Shown here: piece by piece, positions 60,060-64,000 of the stretch
Numbering within the stretch: the stretch's first letter is position 1
Layout: each line of letters starts with the position of its first letter
Assembly: GCA_023432805.1 (NCBI GenBank)
Contig: JAEYUG010000052.1
Coordinates: 1-64,000 of the forward strand
From: Bacteroidota bacterium
GTDB taxonomy: Bacteria; Bacteroidota; Ignavibacteria; SZUA-365
Reading direction: 5' to 3'
Length of the DNA: 64,000 bases
Position numbers and translations under genes: made by a program
The notes under the pieces: model-generated
What the model saw: the letters and a program-made list of their open reading frames with translations, nothing else
Database searches by the model: none
Told to the model about the DNA's origin: nothing

Positions 60060-61403
60060 TCAGGACGCAATGGCACGATGAAACACGGCGGCAAACCGAT
60101 ACACCTCGCGGAAGCTGTTGTACAGTGGCACGGGTGCGAGCCGGATCACGTCGGGTTCGCGCCAGTCGCAGATGATGCCCTCCGCGCTCAGGCGGTCGAA
60201 GACGGAGCGTCCGTCTTCGATGATGCGAACCGAGAGCTGGGCGCCGCGCTGCATCGGATCCCGCGGCGTGATGAGGTGCCATCGGGACGAGGGATGCTGC
60301 GCGAGCAGATATTCGAGATAGGCCGTCAGACGGAGGCTCTTCGCATGCAATGCGTCCATGCCGGCTTCCGCAAAGAGGGTGAGGGATGCACCGAGCGCCG
60401 CCATCGGGAGGATCGCGGGATTGCTCACTTGCCATCCCTCGGCACCTTCAATGGGATCGAAGGGATGCAGCATCTCGAAGCGGGTCTGCGCGTTCTGCCC
60501 CCACCACCCGGTAAAACGCGGCAACCCGGCGCGTGCATGACGCGCATGCACGAAGCACCCTGCCGTGGTGCCGGGTCCCCCGTTCAGGTACTTGTACGAA
60601 CACCAGACCGCGAAATCGACGTCGTCGTCGTGCAGATGCAACGGGACGTTGCCCGCAGCATGCGCCAGATCGAATCCGGCGACGACGCCGCAGGCATGGG
60701 CCGCGCGCGTGATGCGCGCAATGTCGAAGAACTGACCGGTGTAGTAGTTCACGCCACCCAGCAGCACGAGTGCGATCGACTCTCCCTCGCGAGCGAGCAG
60801 GGACTCGATGTCCTCTGTTCGGATCACATCCTCCCCCGGTCTTGGGGTGACCTCGATCAGATCGGTTGCGGGGTCGAACCCGTGCCAGGCGAGTTGCGAG
60901 GCGGCCGCATAGCGGTCCGATGGAAACGCCATATGCTCGATCACGATCTTTCGACGCTGGGGCGTGGGACGATAGAACGACACCATCATCAGGTGCAGAT
61001 TCACCGTCAACGTATTCATCACCACAACCTCGCCCGTTTCCGCACCGACGATCGCCCGCATGGCATGCGCAAGTCGCTCGTGATACGGCATCCACGGCAG
61101 CCGCGCATGGAAATGCCCCTCGACGCCGAGACGCGCCCAGTCGTCGAGCATCTCCTCGACTGCGGGACGCACTCCAACCGGTTGGAGTCCCAGTGAATTT
61201 CCGCAGAAGTAGATGACCTCGTCACCTTCAGTTGTACGGGGAATGAGGAAACGTTCGCGGTACGGCGCGAGCGCGTCCTGTGCGTCGAGCAGGTCAGCAT
61301 GCGCGGCATCATTGCGGAAGCCGGCCCGCAGCGCCTCGAGATCAGGGGATGCGCCGGTCACACCGAAGGGTGCGATGTTCATATCTCTTGCTGCGGTGTT
61401 CAT
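60060..61403 (-). CDS. kynU: Kynureninase
   Basis: A 447-residue PLP enzyme cleaving (3-hydroxy)kynurenine to (3-hydroxy)anthranilate and alanine. Typical segments are YFCGNSLGLQPVGVRP at the N terminus, MNTLTVNLHLMMVSFYRPT, the PLP-pocket FDLAHAAGNVPLHLHDDDVDFAVWCSYKYLNGGPG (Lys in CSYKY) and the GWWGQNAQTRFEM loop. ATG 61403 overlaps the stop of the upstream cyclase-family gene (ATGA), supporting that start over ATG 61382. Confidence 0.95.
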   Translation of the reverse strand: MNTAARDMNIAPFGVTGASPDLEALRAGFRNDAAHADLLDAQDALAPYRERFLIPRTTEGDEVIYFCGNSLGLQPVGVRPAVEEMLDDWARLGVEGHFHARLPWMPYHERLAHAMRAIVGAETGEVVVMNTLTVNLHLMMVSFYRPTPQRRKIVIEHMAFPSDRYAAASQLAWHGFDPATDLIEVTPRPGEDVIRTEDIESLLAREGESIALVLLGGVNYYTGQFFDIARITRAAHACGVVAGFDLAHAAGNVPLHLHDDDVDFAVWCSYKYLNGGPGTTAGCFVHARHARAGLPRFTGWWGQNAQTRFEMLHPFDPIEGAEGWQVSNPAILPMAALGASLTLFAEAGMDALHAKSLRLTAYLEYLLAQHPSSRWHLITPRDPMQRGAQLSVRIIEDGRSVFDRLSAEGIICDWREPDVIRLAPVPLYNSFREVYRFAAVFHRAIAS

Positions 61404-62251
61404 GGATGAGGAGCGATGCGAGTGAGGGGATGCAGCACGGGACGCGACGGTGCGGCGTCGAGCACGAAGGGTGCGATCTGCAGCGAGAGCAGCCACGCGC
61501 CATCGGCGATGTCATTGCCGACGTACACCATCTCGGTGATGGTTCGCAGCGCGGATGCCTGCGTATCGGCGGAAGGCGGTACAGCAACCTCGCGCGCGTC
61601 TGCCGCAAGATTCCAGTACACCCGGTGCGCACTCAGCCTCCCCTCGTCGAATGCGCGATCGAGCGACGGCACATCCACCAGCAGATGCTGCACGCCGTGC
61701 GCGACGATCGCATGCATCGCCTCCACGGTGAAGAAGGGTGCGGGGTCACGCATGTATGCGCGCCGTCGCTTCCCCTCGTCGTTGGGAAGCGTGCGGATGA
61801 TGAGGGCCCTGGTGCATGCGGGCAGCGCAGACGCCAGGGCCGACTCGATGGCGGCAGCCGTGATCACGCGATCCGCGTCTTCCTTGACCAGAAGATATGA
61901 CTCTCCGGTTTCCAGTGCGGGTACGGGACTGACGCTGATCAGTGTCGCGGGCACGAGCGCCCCCGCGAACACATCGGTGATCGCGATGCGTTCGCGTGTG
62001 AGGTGCCCGACACATTCGGTGTGTGTGCCATTGCAATGGGGGATGAGGGTCACGCGGTCGAAGTTGCAGCTGCCGCCGCGGCGTACGTCGCCGATGACCT
62101 CGCCCGCCGCATATGCCTCTGCGGAAGCCATCTCCACGTCATAGGCATTGGGCTGCGCCTCATCGAAGCGCATGGGAATCGAGATGTCTCTGGACTGTGT
62201 CAGATCTGCGCGCCACGTTGCGCCCCCTGCCTCGAAGCTGATCGACGTCAT
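61400..62251 (-). CDS. Divergent cyclase-family protein, probable N-formylkynurenine formamidase
   Basis: A 283-residue protein of the cyclase/KynB superfamily. KynB enzymes bind metal with H-x-G-T-H-x-D-x-P-x-H; here the equivalent stretch reads CNGTHTECVGH (about residues 73-83), with Cys replacing the first His and Glu replacing Asp, although the following Gly-Thr-His and the last His are kept. It sits between the ACMS decarboxylase and kynureninase, where the pathway needs a formamidase, and no other candidate is encoded in the operon. Its start overlaps the ACMSD stop and its end overlaps kynU (both ATGA). It is longer than KynB (about 210 residues). The hydrolase role is inferred from position and family; a different cyclic amide hydrolase activity cannot be excluded. 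Confidence 0.65.
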   Translation of the reverse strand: MTSISFEAGGATWRADLTQSRDISIPMRFDEAQPNAYDVEMASAEAYAAGEVIGDVRRGGSCNFDRVTLIPHCNGTHTECVGHLTRERIAITDVFAGALVPATLISVSPVPALETGESYLLVKEDADRVITAAAIESALASALPACTRALIIRTLPNDEGKRRRAYMRDPAPFFTVEAMHAIVAHGVQHLLVDVPSLDRAFDEGRLSAHRVYWNLAADAREVAVPPSADTQASALRTITEMVYVGNDIADGAWLLSLQIAPFVLDAAPSRPVLHPLTRIAPHP

Positions 62252-63261
62252 GCGAAGACCTCCGGGTCGAGTCCCAGCCAGTCGCAGGCGTTCGCACCCA
62301 GCAGTCGGCGTCGGTCGTCATCGGTGTACGCTGCGATTGATCGGATCAGTGCGCCCGGCGCATGCTCACCGAGCGGGAAGGGATAGTCGCTGCCCATCGC
62401 CACGCGGTTGATCCCGACGAGGTCGGTCAGATGCTGCAGCATGACGGGATCGTGCACGAGTGCATCGAGCCAGAAGCGGCCGAGATACGCGCGCGGTGAA
62501 ACTGCATTGTCGACCGCGCAGAGGTCGGGTCGCACCGCGAAGCCATGCTCGATGCGGCCGAGCGTCGCTGGAAACGATCCCCCACCATGCGCGAACGCCA
62601 CGCGCAGCGAGGGCAGGCGCTCGAACACGCCGCCGAAAATCATCGAGCAAATGGCGAGCGACGACTCGGCAGGCATGCCCACGAGCCATGGCAGCCAGTA
62701 CTTCGGCATGCGCTCCTTCGCCATCATGTCCCAGGGATGCACGAAGACGGCCGCACCCAGATCCGCCGCCGCCTCGAACACGGGGAACAGCTCCGGGGCG
62801 TCGAGATTCCATCCCTCCACATGGGAGCCGATCTCCACACCTGCCAGGCCGAGCTCGCGCACGCAGCGCTCGAGCTCGCGCACAGCCAGATCGGCAGATT
62901 GCATCGGCAGAGTACCAAGTCCGACGAAGCGACGGGGATGCTCGGCCACGACGCCCGCGATGTGGTCGTTGAGCAGCTTCGAGAGATCCAGTGCATCCTC
63001 GGGCTTCGCCCAGTAGCTGAACATCACCGGTACCGTCGAGAGCACCTGCACATGCACGCCATGCGCGTCGCAGTCGCGCATCCGCAGAGCGGGATCCCAC
63101 GTGTTCGCCCCCACTTCGCGGAAGAACCGGCCGTCGATCATCATGTGCGTGCAACCGGGACCGCGATGCTCCAATTGCACGAAGCCGCCGTATCCGTATC
63201 TGTCCTTCAGCACCGGCCAGTCGGGTGGAAGGATGTGCGTGTGCATGTCGATCGTCAGCAT
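62248..63261 (-). CDS. 2-amino-3-carboxymuconate-6-semialdehyde decarboxylase (ACMSD)
   Basis: A 337-residue amidohydrolase-fold decarboxylase that removes CO2 from 2-amino-3-carboxymuconate semialdehyde, diverting it from quinolinate/NAD to full oxidation. Metal ligands are IDMHTHILP (His-x-His), FVHPWDMM, AFAHGGGSFP and GSDYPFPLGE (Asp). All match the ACMSD family (NbaD of nitrobenzoate degradation). Its presence with the dioxygenase is the clearest sign that the operon is for degradation. The dioxygenase stop lies 13 bases upstream of its start. Confidence 0.94.
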   Translation of the reverse strand: MLTIDMHTHILPPDWPVLKDRYGYGGFVQLEHRGPGCTHMMIDGRFFREVGANTWDPALRMRDCDAHGVHVQVLSTVPVMFSYWAKPEDALDLSKLLNDHIAGVVAEHPRRFVGLGTLPMQSADLAVRELERCVRELGLAGVEIGSHVEGWNLDAPELFPVFEAAADLGAAVFVHPWDMMAKERMPKYWLPWLVGMPAESSLAICSMIFGGVFERLPSLRVAFAHGGGSFPATLGRIEHGFAVRPDLCAVDNAVSPRAYLGRFWLDALVHDPVMLQHLTDLVGINRVAMGSDYPFPLGEHAPGALIRSIAAYTDDDRRRLLGANACDWLGLDPEVFA

Positions 63262-63274
63262 GGGCGTTCCAGGA

Positions 63275-63802
63275 TCAGACCGCGAGTGGCGTGGGTGGTT
63301 CCATCACGGCGCCGCATGCGGTACACGTGCGCAGCGTTGTCGACGAGAAGAAACGCTCCATGAGCGGTGGCAGCTGGGTGACGATGTTCTCGAGTACGAA
63401 GTACTCGTCATGCAGCTTGTGGTTGCATTGCTCACAGAACCAGACAAATCCATCCTTTTCTCCGTCGCGACGCTTCCGCTCGATCACGAGGCCGACCGTT
63501 CCGGCGGGACGCTGCGGTGAATGGGGAACCCGCGCGGGCAGCAGGAAGATCTCACCCTGGCGGATGGAGACATCCCGCCGCTCGCCATGCTCGATCACAC
63601 GTACGGTGATGTCACCTTCGAGCTGGTAGAAGAATTCCTCACCCTCGTTGACGTGGAAGTCCTTGCGCGCGTTGGGTCCGCCGACGACCATGATCATGAA
63701 CTCCGCGTTCTCGAAGACGATCTTGTTGCCGACGGGAGGCTTGAGCAGATGGCGGTGCTCGTCGATCCACCGCATGAAGTTGATACCGTGCTCGGAATAC
63801 AT
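63275..63802 (-). CDS. nbaC: 3-hydroxyanthranilate 3,4-dioxygenase
   Basis: A 175-residue cupin dioxygenase that opens the ring of 3-hydroxyanthranilate. The iron ligands are in FHVNEGEEFFYQLEG (His and Glu) and VPHSPQRP (His). The C-terminal extra metal site typical of the bacterial enzyme is present as two CxxC pairs (CEQCNHK and CTACGAV). ATG 63802 has AAAGGA upstream; an ATG at 63832 would overlap the RidA gene. It is 13 bases from the RidA stop. Confidence 0.94.
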   Translation of the reverse strand: MYSEHGINFMRWIDEHRHLLKPPVGNKIVFENAEFMIMVVGGPNARKDFHVNEGEEFFYQLEGDITVRVIEHGERRDVSIRQGEIFLLPARVPHSPQRPAGTVGLVIERKRRDGEKDGFVWFCEQCNHKLHDEYFVLENIVTQLPPLMERFFSSTTLRTCTACGAVMEPPTPLAV

Positions 63803-63815
63803 GAAGGTTCCTTTC

Positions 63816-64000
63816 TCAGCGCTCTGCGGCATCGCCGATCACGGCGATGCACTTGAGCTCGATGGCGATGGGAGTGGGAAGGGCATTGATCTCGACAGTC
63901 GTCCGGCAGGGACGGTTGTCGCGGAAGTACTCCGCGTATAGTCGGTTGTAGGTCGCGAAGTCGCGCGTCATGTTCGTAAGGAACACGGTGACGTCGACGA
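63816..64000 (-). CDS. RidA-family protein, probable 2-aminomuconate deaminase (5' end cut off)
   Basis: The last 60 residues of a RidA/YjgF-family protein, cut by the window edge. The visible part (VDVTVFLTNMTRDFATYNRLYAEYFRDN, then RPCRTTVEINALPTPIAIELKCIAVI) has the family's Arg in CRTTVEI that binds the substrate carboxylate. In nitrobenzoate/tryptophan degraders a RidA-like protein (NbaF/AmnD type) deaminates 2-aminomuconate, the product after ACMSD and the semialdehyde dehydrogenase. Position at the head of this operon supports that role over the general imine-clearing role of RidA. The dehydrogenase gene is presumably outside the window. Confidence 0.82.
   Translation of the reverse strand, partial: VDVTVFLTNMTRDFATYNRLYAEYFRDNRPCRTTVEINALPTPIAIELKCIAVIGDAAER

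Noticed and set aside
1..64000. tRNA, rRNA, tmRNA, 4.5S RNA, CRISPR arrays, insertion sequences, phage genes and riboswitches
   Set aside because: None was recognised on reading both strands. A covariance-model RNA search would be decisive for the short RNAs and could still find one in the larger intergenic gaps.

Overview
The window looks like a GC-rich chromosomal segment of a bacterium from the Bacteroidota/Chlorobiota (FCB) side of the tree, possibly a Kapaibacteriota- or Ignavibacteria-like lineage. Three things point that way. At least seven genes or operons are preceded by a TTG-N20-TA(nn)TT promoter, the primary-sigma pattern of that group. A PorZ-like double-propeller protein carries a type IX secretion (T9SS) C-terminal sorting domain. 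The ATP synthase operon stops after gamma, with no beta or epsilon genes, as in green sulfur bacteria. The exact lineage is an inference; no rRNA or tRNA gene was recognised. No intergenic gap exceeds 300 bases, and no insertion sequence, phage gene, CRISPR array or other clear sign of transfer was seen.

Layout. 1-5960: F1Fo ATP synthase operon (atpZ-like, a small membrane protein, atpB, E, F, H, A, G), from a promoter at 71-101 to a terminator at 5931-5960. 6010-12737: DsbD, a polyprenyl diphosphate synthase, HPr and enzyme I of the phosphotransferase system, and glucose-6-phosphate isomerase. 12753-21264: an envelope block (peptidase/propeller/barrel protein, PQQ-propeller lipoprotein, PEGA protein) followed by a PHP phosphoesterase, lumazine synthase and the PorZ-like protein. 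21299-22702 (minus): a CoA-disulfide-reductase-like flavoprotein. 22895-31457: information-processing core (cmk, ispH, rpsA, mtaB, ffh, rpsP, rimM, trmD, rplS). 31589-38653: MqnA-like protein, recN, cysS, a stand-alone cyclic-nucleotide-binding domain, an AI-2E permease and an RlmD-type RNA methyltransferase.

38608-41045 (minus) holds an ECF sigma factor and a large membrane anti-sigma-like protein behind a GGAAC-N16-CGTC promoter, which suggests autoregulation. Divergent from it are an SppA peptidase with an unusual beta-rich N-terminal domain, an EamA transporter and a two-domain M16 peptidase (41188-47433). 47596-54565 (minus) is a complete efflux operon (TetR, TolC, HlyD lipoprotein, two ABC ATPases, two ABC-2 permeases) resembling E. 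coli CecR/YbhGFSR, with YbhF split into two genes and a palindromic operator between promoter and first gene. 54620-55605 holds two small envelope genes.

55607-64000 (minus) contains a lipoprotein cytochrome c and an RsmB-like methyltransferase downstream of a tightly packed tryptophan catabolic operon. Read from the right edge inward it encodes a RidA-family protein (cut by the window edge), 3-hydroxyanthranilate dioxygenase, ACMS decarboxylase, a divergent cyclase-family protein that probably serves as the formamidase, kynureninase, kynurenine 3-monooxygenase and tryptophan 2,3-dioxygenase. Together these take tryptophan to 2-aminomuconate semialdehyde and, with RidA, suggest full oxidation rather than NAD synthesis. 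I did not find an obviously unprecedented multi-gene system. The best leads are the formamidase with an altered metal motif, the SppA and peptidase/propeller/barrel fusions, and the ECF sigma/anti-sigma pair.
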